A stretch of DNA of 10,172 nt from Pseudomonadota bacterium (GCA_023413605.1 JAEZPL010000131.1:1-10172), one strand, 5' to 3'. Positions 1 to 7,298 are shown, counted from the first letter of the stretch. The notes: generated by a model from the letters alone, not told the origin. Numbers and translations are program-made.

Positions 1-617
1 GGTGGTTCAAGCAGGTTGCGGCGGCGGGCGTTGTCCAGCTCCTGCTGGATGGCTTGCCGCTTGATCTGGTCGAGCTGGTCGGCGTTCTGCCGCTCGGTGG
101 CGCTGCTGTTGACGGCGCCCAGAAGGATCGCTTCGCCGGAACCGTCGGCGGCGCTCACCCCGCTGGCGCCCATCACGGCGCGGCTGCGGGCCATGGTCCG
201 GCGCAGGGCGTCCACCCGCCGCCGTTCCGCCGCGTCGGCACTGGCGGTGATCTGGGCAAGCTGGTTGCGCGCGCCGGCCTCCTGCACCGCCATGTCCGTG
301 GTCTGTTTGGCGCGAAGCTGGTCCGCCGTCTGGTTCTGGCTCTGCGCCAGCCAGTTCATTTCGCGGTTCCGTTCCTGCCGCGCCGCGACGCGGGCCGCCT
401 CGTCCTTCTGGCGTTGCAGTTCCTGATCCTGCCGACGCAGTTCGTCCTCGCGCTGCCATTCCAGCTGCTGCTTCTGCATCTCGTAGGCGTATTTGCGCTC
501 GTCGGCGGCCTGCTGCTGTTTCGCGGTGGACGAAGAATTGCTGAACTGGTTGACGGCGCTGGCGACGGAACTCACCGCCGGCAGGGCCGTGGTCACGAGG
601 GATGTGATGCCGCCCAT
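1..617 (-). CDS. Internal virion protein (T7 gp14-like position), partial
   Basis: This gene starts at ATG 617-615, overlapping the upstream stop codon as TGATG, and runs off the left window edge after 205 codons with no stop. The translation begins MGGITSLVTTALPAV, a mildly hydrophobic small-residue segment. It continues into a long Gln/Arg/Glu-rich stretch (about residues 33-140, with runs such as KQQQAADERK and QREDELRRQDQELQRQK) that should form a coiled coil. A conserved-looking patch follows (SRAVMGASGVSAADGSGEAILLG, split here as SRAVMGASGV and SGEAILLG), then another charged helix. In T7-like phages the gene after tail tube B encodes an internal virion or DNA-ejection protein, and alphaproteobacterial podophages carry a protein of this look there. 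The role is inferred from position and composition; no enzymatic motif is visible. Translation is probably coupled to the upstream gene because no strong Shine-Dalgarno sequence is seen. Confidence 0.75.
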   Translation of the reverse strand, partial: MGGITSLVTTALPAVSSVASAVNQFSNSSSTAKQQQAADERKYAYEMQKQQLEWQREDELRRQDQELQRQKDEAARVAARQERNREMNWLAQSQNQTADQLRAKQTTDMAVQEAGARNQLAQITASADAAERRRVDALRRTMARSRAVMGASGVSAADGSGEAILLGAVNSSATERQNADQLDQIKRQAIQQELDNARRRNLLEP

Positions 618-2515
618 CAGTCGTTCACTTTCAATTCGGTGGTCACGGACAGCAGGGTGAAGGGCAGTGGCGCGTCCTGGCGGATCAGCCACAGCGGCCG
701 GTCGAAGTCCCGCCGCCAGCCGAGCGCCCGCAGCTTGCGGTCGCCGGAGATGCGGGCCGGCACGCCGCCGGCCGGCTGCGGCCCGGTCCGGTGCAGCGGC
801 AAGTCCTGCAAGCCCCGCCCCAGGTCGGTGCGCAGCGCCGCCGTCTCCTCCAGCCGGAAGGTGACGGAGACCAGCCGCACGGGGTCCGGCGTTCCACCCT
901 GGCCAAGCAGGCTGACCGGCAGCGGCTCGATCCGGTGGGTGTAGGGCAGCCCGGCCTCCACATGGCGGGCGGGCGGATCGATCACGATCTTGCCCGCGGC
1001 GACGGTGGCGTCGGCGCGGACCGTCCCATCGGCGACCACGGAAACCGTCCGCCCTTCCAGATGGCCGAGCCCGCTCCACACCGCGGTCGGCACGTCATGG
1101 TCGCCGACCAGCGCGGCGTCCAGGTTCAGGTCGTCGTCGAACCGCTCCACGCTCCAGCGGCCGGCGCGGTCCGCCAACACATAGACGACGTCGCCGACCA
1201 CCGCGGCGGAGCGCACGAGCCCGTCCGTCTCCAGCCGGGTCCAGGCCGTCACATTCTCCAGCCGGTACACGGTCAGCGCGCCCAGCGATCCGTCGCCCAT
1301 CACCACGAACATCAGCCGGCGGCTCTGGTCGTAGTCCTGGTCGCAGGGGTCGATCACCAGATGCCGGGCCAGCAGGGCAAGGTCGTTGGCCTGATAGGCG
1401 GCCTCCGTGTCGGTGTAGAGGAATTCGCGGATTTCCTTGCCGTTGCGCGACACGAACAGCGTGGCGCCGTCCACGTCGCGCGGCGGGACGGAGCGGTCCA
1501 CGGGGGAGCCGATGCGCGTCTGCCGCGTCACCTGGATGTTCTGCGGCGTCAGCGGGTCGCCGGACACCGTGTATTCGGCGCCCGACGTGAACAGTTGCAG
1601 ATGGCGGCCGGAAAAGACCGCCCGGATGGCGTTCACCTGATCCGACAGGATGCCAAACTCGATGGCCTCGTCGTCCTGCCCGGTGCCGAGGTCGAAGTTC
1701 CACAGGTCGGCGGAGCGCGACAGCCACAGCCGGTTCGGCAGGTCGCGCGAGCCGCCGATCACCAGCCGGTCCTGGTGGAAGGCCGCCGACACCGGCCAGC
1801 CGCGCAAGGGCGAGAAGGACTGCTCGTCCCAGTTCGTCGTGGCGTTGGCGTTGGGGAGCGTTTCCACCACCGTGGCGTTGACCTGGGTGGCGGACACCAC
1901 ACCCGTCACCCGCAGCTGCTTGCCCTGGATGCGGATGCGGCACCCGTCGTGCTTCGGATCGAACACGGCGGCGGAGGCCGTCACCGTGACGGCCCCAGCG
2001 GTGCCCGACGGCGCCAGCGTCACCGCCGGATCGGCGAAGCGGTAGAAGGGCATGCGCACCACATCACCGTCCGCCACGTAAGACCAGCCGGACAGATTCC
2101 AGCCCCCGGCCGTTCCGCTGCGGGTCAGCTTGCGCGGCGGCACGTCGGGGTGGCAGACCAGCAGCGTGTCGGCGCTCTGCGTCCAGGTGATCTGGGACAG
2201 CTGCGCCGCGGTCCAGGGAGCGTCCACCGTCGCCACGCGCACGTCGTCCTCGTAGACGTCGATCTTCCCCTCGGAAAGGACCAGCAGGTAGGTCTGCTCC
2301 GTGTTGAACTCGAACGCCACCAGCCGCCCGGCGCCGCGCGCCGCGTCCACGAAGGCAAGGCCGGAACGGCGGGTCACCCCGCCCGTGGGATGGATGAACA
2401 GGTTCCGCAGGGCCAGCGCGCCGTTGTCGTAGGCACGCAAATCCCCGCGCCCCAGCAGCCGGCGGGAGACCTCGCCCGCCGTGAAGTTGGTCTTGATCTG
2501 GGTGATCCGCGGCAT
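617..2515 (-). CDS. Tail tubular protein B / nozzle-like protein (gp12-like)
   Basis: The protein has 632 residues. The start is ATG 2515-2513, overlapping the upstream gene's TGA by one base (TGATG), with a GAGGG just ahead. A longer open frame continues upstream in this frame, but that part only shadows the preceding gene. The N-terminus reads MPRITQIKTNFTAGEVSRRL, followed by NGALALRNLFIHPTGGVTRR, the hallmark opening of podoviral tail tube B or nozzle proteins (FTAGE, then a GG-rich RR motif). The rest is beta-rich and blade-like (for example SFSPLRGWPVSAAFHQDRLV and LWLSRSADLWNFDLG), consistent with the propeller-containing tail nozzle family. T7 gp12 is longer (about 790 residues), while many alphaproteobacterial relatives are nearer this size. 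It should sit at the distal tail, below the gp11-like ring. The next gene starts within its stop codon. Confidence 0.85.
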   Translation of the reverse strand: MPRITQIKTNFTAGEVSRRLLGRGDLRAYDNGALALRNLFIHPTGGVTRRSGLAFVDAARGAGRLVAFEFNTEQTYLLVLSEGKIDVYEDDVRVATVDAPWTAAQLSQITWTQSADTLLVCHPDVPPRKLTRSGTAGGWNLSGWSYVADGDVVRMPFYRFADPAVTLAPSGTAGAVTVTASAAVFDPKHDGCRIRIQGKQLRVTGVVSATQVNATVVETLPNANATTNWDEQSFSPLRGWPVSAAFHQDRLVIGGSRDLPNRLWLSRSADLWNFDLGTGQDDEAIEFGILSDQVNAIRAVFSGRHLQLFTSGAEYTVSGDPLTPQNIQVTRQTRIGSPVDRSVPPRDVDGATLFVSRNGKEIREFLYTDTEAAYQANDLALLARHLVIDPCDQDYDQSRRLMFVVMGDGSLGALTVYRLENVTAWTRLETDGLVRSAAVVGDVVYVLADRAGRWSVERFDDDLNLDAALVGDHDVPTAVWSGLGHLEGRTVSVVADGTVRADATVAAGKIVIDPPARHVEAGLPYTHRIEPLPVSLLGQGGTPDPVRLVSVTFRLEETAALRTDLGRGLQDLPLHRTGPQPAGGVPARISGDRKLRALGWRRDFDRPLWLIRQDAPLPFTLLSVTTELKVND

Positions 2516-3084
2516 CACGCCCTCGCGTCGATCAGGGTGAAATCCTCGAAGCCCGGCTGGCTGTCCTGCTGGGCGTCGATCTGGCGGGCGCGGCGGAACT
2601 CCGCCTCCGCCAGCCGCTGCAACGTCTCGGCCCGGCTGGAGTTCTCGGTCAGCGGAATGCAGAACTCCGCGGCGAGCCGCGCGATCAGCGCCTGGTCGAA
2701 GAAGGCCGGGAAATCCGCCTCGTCGGGGCGGCCGACGTAGGTCAGCACCACCGTGCCGGAATGGGCGTGCAGCGCCCGTCCGGCGATGCGGTATTCCAGC
2801 CCACGGCCCCGCCCGCCGATCCCGGCGCCGAGCGCGCGCAGAAAGTCGGCCGGCAGCTGGAAGGCGGCCGTGTGGTCCGCCAGCGGCTCCGCCGCCAGCA
2901 GCGGCAGCGTGGCCTGCCGGGTGGCGAAGCTCCAGGCGTTGGCCGACAGAAGCGCGTCGCGCGTCGGCTCGTAGAGCGAGGCCGCCACCTCCGCCTCGGC
3001 AGTGCCTTCGTCGAACGCGGTGATCGCCGTCGCCCCGATCTTGATCAGCGCGCGGCTGCACAGCCCGATTGCGGTCAGTGCCAT
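2515..3084 (-). CDS. Tail tubular protein A (T7 gp11-like)
   Basis: The protein has 189 residues, close to T7 gp11 (about 196). The start is ATG 3084-3082, preceded by AAGGA at suitable spacing. The N-terminus ALTAIGLCSRALIKIGATAI followed by FDEGTAEAEVAASLYEPTRD is characteristic of the gp11-like adaptor family: a short helix with 'A-L-.-.-I-G', then 'E...A......Y...RD.LL....W.FA'. The segment ANAWSFATRQATLPLL (about 48-63) and FQLPADFLRAL (about 75-85) fit the same family. These proteins form a dodecameric ring between portal and nozzle and serve as docking site for tail fibres. The gene sits between the small capsid-linked gene and the gp12-like gene and shares a TGATG overlap with the latter, so the two are probably translationally coupled. 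Confidence 0.88.
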   Translation of the reverse strand: MALTAIGLCSRALIKIGATAITAFDEGTAEAEVAASLYEPTRDALLSANAWSFATRQATLPLLAAEPLADHTAAFQLPADFLRALGAGIGGRGRGLEYRIAGRALHAHSGTVVLTYVGRPDEADFPAFFDQALIARLAAEFCIPLTENSSRAETLQRLAEAEFRRARQIDAQQDSQPGFEDFTLIDARA

Positions 3085-3110
3085 GGGTTCGATCCTTCGA
3101 AAATGGGGAT

Positions 3111-3147
3111 GGAAGGGGGCTGCATCGGATGGGGAGCGCCCCCTTCC
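3111..3147 (-). terminator. Hairpin after the 89-residue gene, possible weak terminator
   Basis: A perfect 10-bp inverted repeat (GGAAGGGGGC at 3111-3120 pairing with GCCCCCTTCC at 3138-3147) encloses a 17-base loop and begins 10 bases after the stop codon at 3157. Read on the minus strand, a short TTTT follows only after a C-rich stretch, so it is a poor classical terminator. It may instead be a processing or mRNA-stabilising hairpin that separates capsid-type messages from tail messages. Confidence 0.45.
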
Positions 3148-3156
3148 CCTGCGGCG

Positions 3157-3426
3157 TCAGTCGGCGTTGGCGGTGCCGAAGGGCGTGATGCTGGTGGCGT
3201 CCACCACCCCCGCGGCGTTGGCGCCGACGACGAACACGCCGGTCACGGGCGCGCCGTCGGTGTCGGTGTTGGCGAGGATCATGTCGCCGACGCGCAGCAG
3301 GTCGGTGGCCCCGTTGAAGTAGCCGCGGGTGTCCACCTCGGTCGCGAGGTCGACGGTCGTGTAGTGCCAGAGCGTGAAGCCGTTCGCGTAGGCGAGCACG
3401 CTCAAGTCCTTCGAGGCGTAGGCCAT
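3157..3426 (-). CDS. Small capsid-linked protein of unknown function
   Basis: The protein has 89 residues. The frame stays open upstream to 3525, but ATG 3426-3424 (MAYASKDLSVLAYANGF) is preferred because it has GGAG about 11 bases upstream and because the upstream extension is Arg/Ser-rich repeat-derived sequence. The protein is small, Ala/Gly/Val/Thr-rich and beta-prone, with no transmembrane segment, cysteine or catalytic motif. The central part (WHYTTVD, then GYFNGATDLLRVGDMILAN) and the C-terminal VTGVFVVGANAAGVV suggest a compact beta fold. Small proteins of this type commonly follow the major capsid gene in alphaproteobacterial and Bordetella-type podophages. A head-decoration or fibre-associated role is a guess from position only. 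Confidence 0.75.
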   Translation of the reverse strand: MAYASKDLSVLAYANGFTLWHYTTVDLATEVDTRGYFNGATDLLRVGDMILANTDTDGAPVTGVFVVGANAAGVVDATSITPFGTANAD

Positions 3427-3500
3427 GAGGGAAAAACTCCGTGAAGATCGGGATCGGGAATTTGCGGGATACCGGGATGGGGCCGGCGCGGCGGGACGGT

Positions 3501-3612
3501 CACCACCAAGACGCCAAGGCACCAAGAGGCTTCGCCCCGGTGGCGCGCAACCGACCGGATCCGCGATCCGTCCGGCGCGCGCCGCCTTCGTGTCCTGGTG
3601 CCTTGGCGGTGA
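3501..3612. repeat. Long imperfect palindrome, likely dispersed intergenic repeat
   Basis: The gap of about 220 bases between the capsid gene and the next gene is mostly filled by one long imperfect inverted repeat. The outer arms contain a perfect 12-bp match, GCCAAGGCACCA at 3513-3524 and TGGTGCCTTGGC at 3596-3607, with partly matching flanks (CACCACCAAGA on the left, GGTGAAAAA on the right). Nested inside are further complementary pieces around ACCGGAT at 3554-3560 and ATCCGTCCGG at 3565-3574, and GGCGCGC-type segments on each side. The CACCAAG/CCAAGGCACCAAG style of the arms resembles short palindromic repeats I recall from intergenic regions of many bacterial genomes. No coding sequence is apparent. 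It could act as an RNA hairpin after the capsid message. Copy number elsewhere cannot be judged here. Confidence 0.6.
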
Positions 3613-3645
3613 AAAATGTCCGGCCCGAAACCGGCAGCTCAGCCG

Positions 3646-4464
3646 TCAGCTCTCCAGGCAGCGCAGCGTGACGACACCCGCGGCGTCGATGAGGGAGGCG
3701 CCCTGGCTCATCATGTTGTTGACGAAATGCGCCGCGCGGTCGCCGTGCCACGAGATGTCGGTCTTCACGTCGGCGCCCGAGGCGTGGCCGATGGCGGTCT
3801 TGTGGAACCAGTGGCACAGGCGCACCCCGCCCGTGGCCTGCAGGCCGGAATGCGGCATCCACAGCGTGCCCAGCCAACGCTTGGCCTGGGTGCAGCGCCA
3901 GGGCAGCTCGTCCGGGCCGACATACTGGGTGTTGGCGAACTCGTCGATGCTCAGCAGTTGGCTCCACTGCTTCCAGCCGACGACGGCGTAGCGCTGGCCG
4001 TCGTCCGGAACGTCGGCCTCGCCCAACAGTTCGAAGGCCGCCAGCACCTTGGCCTTGGTCAGCCCGTCGGAATTGCCGCCGGCGTAGTTCGTGGACTTGT
4101 TCAGTTCGGCGATGATCAGCTCGTCGGTCTTGCGGCCCAGCGCATAGGCGCCGGCGTTGGCGATGATCTGGCGCTCGTCGATGTTGGTCTTCAGCTCGTC
4201 CAGCCGGTCGACCCAGTCGCCGGCGTAGAAGTCGTACAGCGTGCATTCGACCGGCGTGTGGTCCAGGTTCATGACCGGGACGGCGCCGTGGCGCGCCTTG
4301 GTGGAGGCCGTGCCCTTGCCGACCTTCTGGAAGACGGTGGAGGCACCCTGGACGTTGTTCTTGGTGCGCACCGTGTTGCGCAGCTTGGAGCCCATGCGCT
4401 GGTAGGCCTCGTGCACTTCGCGTTCGAACTGCTTGACGAAGGCCTGGGCGATCGAGGTGGACAT
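3646..4464 (-). CDS. Major capsid protein
   Basis: The protein has 272 residues. ATG 4464-4462 is preceded by AAAGGAA at about nine bases. The N-terminal region SIAQAFVKQFEREVHEAYQR (residues 4-23), then GSKLRNTVRTKN (25-36), FQKVGKGTASTKARHG (45-60) and DHTPVECTLYDFYAGDWVD (68-86) match the pattern I know from capsid proteins of alphaproteobacterial podophages: an N-terminal helix, a Lys/Arg-rich loop and a conserved 'YAGDWVDRLDELK' segment. The position between scaffold and tail tube genes fits. It is shorter than T7 gp10A (about 345) but ends in an ordinary stop with no sign of truncation. A strong terminator lies only about 107 bases upstream of its start and no convincing promoter is seen between, so its expression needs readthrough, antitermination or an unrecognised promoter. 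Confidence 0.88.
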   Translation of the reverse strand: MSTSIAQAFVKQFEREVHEAYQRMGSKLRNTVRTKNNVQGASTVFQKVGKGTASTKARHGAVPVMNLDHTPVECTLYDFYAGDWVDRLDELKTNIDERQIIANAGAYALGRKTDELIIAELNKSTNYAGGNSDGLTKAKVLAAFELLGEADVPDDGQRYAVVGWKQWSQLLSIDEFANTQYVGPDELPWRCTQAKRWLGTLWMPHSGLQATGGVRLCHWFHKTAIGHASGADVKTDISWHGDRAAHFVNNMMSQGASLIDAAGVVTLRCLES

Positions 4465-4570
4465 AAGACTTGGTTCCTTTCGCGTTCAGCGGGGTCCCGT
4501 CCGGCGGGAAGCATTCCGCCACCCGGTTGTCAGGCACGCCGAAGGCGCGCCCGGCCGCGGGCGAAGCGCG

Positions 4571-4691
4571 AAAAAGAAAAGGGCTGGCCGGGCCTTTCGG
4601 TTGTCCGGCCAGCCCATTCCAGGACAGGCTTGAGGGGAGTTCGGGAGATGCCGCCGCCCACCGCGAGAGGGGACGCACTTTGGGCGTTGGC
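4571..4691 (-). ncRNA. Putative small RNA with CU-rich loop and intrinsic terminator
   Basis: A promoter (4699-4727) and a terminator delimit a transcript of about 120 nt with no plausible ORF. The 5' part can fold into a hairpin: GCC and CGCCCA (4691-4681, two mismatches between) pair with TGGGCG and GGC (4660-4650). Inside it, GCG/CGC closes an 8-base loop, UCCCCUCU (4673-4666). A mostly unpaired linker follows (about 4649-4620), containing UCUCCC and ACUCCCCUC, so the core UCCCCUC occurs twice. The 3' end is a perfect 11-bp stem (GGGCTGGCCGG / CCGGCCAGCCC, 4615-4605 with 4591-4581) followed by TTTTCTTTTT (4580-4571), a textbook intrinsic terminator. CU-rich single-stranded motifs that mask Shine-Dalgarno sites are typical of alphaproteobacterial trans-acting sRNAs (AbcR, alpha-r14 and CcsR-type families), but I do not recognise this as a named member. 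It could alternatively be an attenuated leader of the capsid gene. Confidence 0.55.
4581..4615 (-). terminator. Strong intrinsic terminator upstream of the capsid gene
   Basis: A perfect 11-bp GC-rich stem with a 13-base loop is followed on the minus strand by TTTTCTTTTT at 4580-4571. There is no T-tract on the plus-strand side, so it works for leftward transcription. It ends the putative small RNA and lies ahead of the capsid start at 4464. Confidence 0.85.
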
Positions 4692-4698
4692 AAGACCG

Positions 4699-4727
4699 GT
4701 TCTAGGACTTTCCTCCGGTCATGTCAA
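4699..4727 (-). promoter_or_regulatory. Sigma70-type promoter for the putative small RNA
   Basis: On the minus strand a perfect -35 box TTGACA (4727-4722) is separated by exactly 17 bases from TAGAAC (4704-4699), a 4-of-6 match to TATAAT. Transcription would begin near 4691-4692. The sequence just upstream is AT-rich (GATAAAGGAAAATAATC), unusual in this GC-rich window and favourable as an upstream element. It is the best promoter in the window, and its first downstream signal is the terminator at 4581-4615. Confidence 0.7.
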
Positions 4728-4773
4728 GATTATTTTCCTTTATCGCGCAGCACAGAGATGGCGCACGAACAAA

Positions 4774-4799
4774 AAGGGGACCAGCTCGGCGATCCCCTT
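4774..4799 (-). terminator. Terminator after the EAL gene
   Basis: A 7-bp stem AAGGGGA/TCCCCTT (4799-4793 with 4780-4774) with a 12-base loop is followed by TTTGTT on the minus strand, 28 bases past the stop codon. A second hairpin, AGCCGGC/GCCGGCT (4838-4832 with 4826-4820), spans the stop codon itself and is followed by TTTCG. The tandem hairpins should end the EAL transcript. Confidence 0.65.
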
Positions 4800-4826
4800 C
4801 CTTATCGGCGTTTTCGAAAGCCGGCG

Positions 4827-7133
4827 TCAGGCCGGCTGCTTGATCCGTTTGGCCAGCAGGTCGGCCGCCTGGACGGCGGGCACCGGGCGGCCGGTCAGCC
4901 ACCCCTGGACCAGGGTGCAGTTGTGATGGCGCAGGAAATTGGCCTGTTCCTGCTTCTCGACGCCTTCGGCCACCACGGCCAGCCCCAGCATGTCGGCCAT
5001 GGCGATGATGGTGGAGACGATGCCGTTGTCCTCGCGCTCCACCGGCACGCCGGCGATGAAGGAACGGTCGATCTTCAGCGTCGTGACCGGCAGCCGCTTC
5101 AGGTAGCTGAGCGAGGAATGGCCGGTGCCGAAATCGTCCACCGCCACGTGGATGCCCATGCCCTTCAGCGCTTCCAGCACGGCCAGCGCGTGGTCCATGT
5201 CCTGCATCACGGCGCCTTCGGTGATTTCCAGCTCCACCAGATCCGGCGGCAGGCCGTGCTGGTCGATGATGCGGCGGAAATCGTCGGCGGAGCGGTGCCG
5301 CAGATGACGGGGCGAGATGTTCACGGCCACCGGCACCGGCTCCAGCCCGGCGTCCAGCCAGTCGCGCAACTGACGGCAAGCCTCGTTCAACACCCAGTCG
5401 CCCAGCGGCACGATGAAGCCGGTGTCCTCGGCCACCGGGATGAATTCGCCGGGGGAGATCATGCCATGCCCCGGCTTTTCCCAGCGCAGCAGCGCCTCGA
5501 ACCCCTCCAGCGAGAAGTCGACCAGCGACACCTTGGGCTGGTAATGCAGTTGGAACTGGTTGCCGGCCAGGGCGGCGCGCAGGTCGCGGTCCAGCGCCAG
5601 ATGGCGGTGGGCCTGGTCGGCCAGTTCCTTGCGGAAGAAGGCGTGCCGCTTGCCGCCCATGCGCTTGGCCGCGTACAGCGCGGTGTCGGCGGCGCGGATC
5701 AGTTCCTGCGCGCTGTCGGCGTGGTCCGGGAACAGGGCGATGCCGATGGACGGGCGCACGTAATGCTCGGTCCCCATCAGCAGCACCGGCTCGTCGAAGG
5801 CCGCGACGATGCGCTGGGCGATGTTCGCGGCCTCGTCCGCGTCCCGGACCTCCTCCAAAATCACCGCGAAGTCGTCGGTGCCGATCCGGCCGACCGTGTC
5901 GCTCGCCCGCACGGTGACGGCGATGCGCGCCGCGACCTCCTGCAACAGCAGGTCGCCGGCGTGGTGGCCCAGCGTGTCGGTGATCAGCTTGAAGCGCGAC
6001 AGATCCAGGCACATCACGGCGAAGCAGCGCGCGTGGCGGCGCGCCCGCTCGATCGCCGATTCCAGCAGCGATTCGACCAGCGCCCGGTTCGGCAGCCCGG
6101 TCAGCCGGTCGCGGGTCGCCAGCCTCAGCAGTTCCCGTTCGTGGCGCAGCCGCTCCGTCATGTCGGCGAGCGCGCAGACGTAGCTGCGCCGCCCGTGCAC
6201 CTCCAGGCAGGAGACGGTCAGCGACGCCTCGACCCGGCCGTCGGCCCGCTCGATGCCCAGTTCCTCCGCGCGGTCGGCCCGGCCGCAGCCACCGCCCTGC
6301 CCGCTCAGCAGCGCCCCGACCTGCTTGCGGTCCGGTTCGGCAAACAGCTCCACGAAACGCCGGCCTTCCAGCTGCGGCCCCGGCACGCCGAACAGCGCCA
6401 CGGCGGCCGGGTTGTGCTCTTCGACCGCGCCGTCCTCGCCGACCAGCACGATGGCCTCGCCGACGTTGTTCATGATGCCGAACAGGCGTTCGTCCCGCTC
6501 GATCAGCGCGCCGGCGGCCTGCCGGAAATACTCCATGGCGCGGGCCATGGCGCCGAACTCGTCGGCGCGGTCCTGGCCGGGGATGTCGATGTCGGTGTTG
6601 CCCTGGGTCAGCTGCTCCATGCGCCCGGACAACGCCTCGATCGGGCCCAGCACCTGTTGCGACAGGAAGACGGACAGCGGCCAGCTCAGAACCAGCAGCA
6701 CCGCCAGGAACAGCGTGAAGGCCAGCGCCTCCACCGCGAATTTGCGGTCCAGATCCTTGGTCTCGCTGGCGGCGGCAATGGTCCAGCCCCAGGGCGCGAA
6801 GACCATGCTGCTGCGGATCGCGGCGGCCTCCTCCGGCCAGTTGGCCGGCACCCGCCTGTCGGTGAAGACGCTGACGTGAAAGGGGTCGCGCCCCAGCGCG
6901 CGCAGGGCCAGCCGCGCCTGGGCCTGGGCCTGGTCCCGCGGCACGGCCCCGGCCTCGACCGCGGCGTCGACCTCCGCAAGCATAGCGTGGGCCGATTCGA
7001 CCAGAGCGGTGGTCAGCCGCTCCCGTTCTGAAATCATGCCGCTGCGCAACAGGTAAAGCGCGGGGATTGCCGCCATGAGGCAGCCGATCAGGCCGATCCA
7101 GGTCAGCCAGCGGATCTTGCGGCGCAGCGTCAT
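4827..7133 (-). CDS. Membrane-anchored HAMP-PAS-GGDEF-EAL protein, predicted c-di-GMP phosphodiesterase
   Basis: The protein has 768 residues and is predicted to hydrolyse cyclic-di-GMP at the inner membrane. In order: transmembrane helix at about 8-29; a periplasmic part of about 100 residues whose end (FAPWGWTIAAA, 112-122) recalls the tail of a single Cache domain; a second helix at 133-157; HAMP at about 160-205 (GPIEAL, DEFG); PAS at about 213-325; GGDEF at about 335-500; EAL at about 515-762. The GGDEF signature is GTDDF (418-422) and the usual FKxxND is FKLITD, so the guanine-binding Asn is Thr: cyclase activity is unlikely. The inhibitory-site RxxD (RASD, 409-412) is kept. The EAL domain keeps EALLRW (546-551), VNIS (604-607), ELEITE (634-639), DDFGTG (666-671), KIDRSF, AEGVE (722-726) and QGW, so it should be active. 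The ATG at 7133 has only a weak GGA upstream. The gene is flanked by terminator-like hairpins and interrupts a virion cassette. Confidence 0.93.
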   Translation of the reverse strand: MTLRRKIRWLTWIGLIGCLMAAIPALYLLRSGMISERERLTTALVESAHAMLAEVDAAVEAGAVPRDQAQAQARLALRALGRDPFHVSVFTDRRVPANWPEEAAAIRSSMVFAPWGWTIAAASETKDLDRKFAVEALAFTLFLAVLLVLSWPLSVFLSQQVLGPIEALSGRMEQLTQGNTDIDIPGQDRADEFGAMARAMEYFRQAAGALIERDERLFGIMNNVGEAIVLVGEDGAVEEHNPAAVALFGVPGPQLEGRRFVELFAEPDRKQVGALLSGQGGGCGRADRAEELGIERADGRVEASLTVSCLEVHGRRSYVCALADMTERLRHERELLRLATRDRLTGLPNRALVESLLESAIERARRHARCFAVMCLDLSRFKLITDTLGHHAGDLLLQEVAARIAVTVRASDTVGRIGTDDFAVILEEVRDADEAANIAQRIVAAFDEPVLLMGTEHYVRPSIGIALFPDHADSAQELIRAADTALYAAKRMGGKRHAFFRKELADQAHRHLALDRDLRAALAGNQFQLHYQPKVSLVDFSLEGFEALLRWEKPGHGMISPGEFIPVAEDTGFIVPLGDWVLNEACRQLRDWLDAGLEPVPVAVNISPRHLRHRSADDFRRIIDQHGLPPDLVELEITEGAVMQDMDHALAVLEALKGMGIHVAVDDFGTGHSSLSYLKRLPVTTLKIDRSFIAGVPVEREDNGIVSTIIAMADMLGLAVVAEGVEKQEQANFLRHHNCTLVQGWLTGRPVPAVQAADLLAKRIKQPA

Positions 7134-7298
7134 GGGAAATCCGACAGCACGTCTGTCCGTGGCCGCGTATCCGGCCGGTTGTTATTGGGCCAGGGAGCCT
7201 CGCTTTTTTGCTTCGTCCGCGCAACGCCCATTTGGTTAAGACAGTGCTGCGCGACAGATTTTCGCCCCATCCTGCGACATTTTGACACGATAACGGCA
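7134..7298. other. Intergenic region upstream of the EAL gene, presumed promoter region
   Basis: This stretch lies between the scaffold terminator and the EAL start codon and is noticeably richer in A/T than its surroundings (a TTTTTT tract at about 7204-7210, and GTTATT and TTGGTTAAG elements). If the upstream hairpin terminates, the EAL promoter must be here, but I could not pick a convincing -35/-10 pair or a sigma54 site on the minus strand. No ORF with gene-like features is present. Confidence 0.4.

Noticed and set aside
617..3061. An 814-codon minus-strand frame that would fuse a long N-terminal extension to the gp12-like protein
   Set aside because: The extension is the out-of-frame reading of the gp11-like gene. 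The real start is ATG 2515, with the family-typical N-terminus and a TGATG junction.
3427..3525. Upstream extension of the 89-residue gene to 3525
   Set aside because: The added residues are Arg/Ser/Pro-rich and derive from the palindromic repeat region; GGAG ahead of ATG 3426 supports the shorter form.
4470..7031. An 853-codon open frame on the plus strand
   Set aside because: It is antisense to the EAL gene, rich in His/Gln/Arg/Gly with no recognisable domain, and is a typical shadow of a GC-rich coding strand. The minus-strand frame has multiple exact family motifs.
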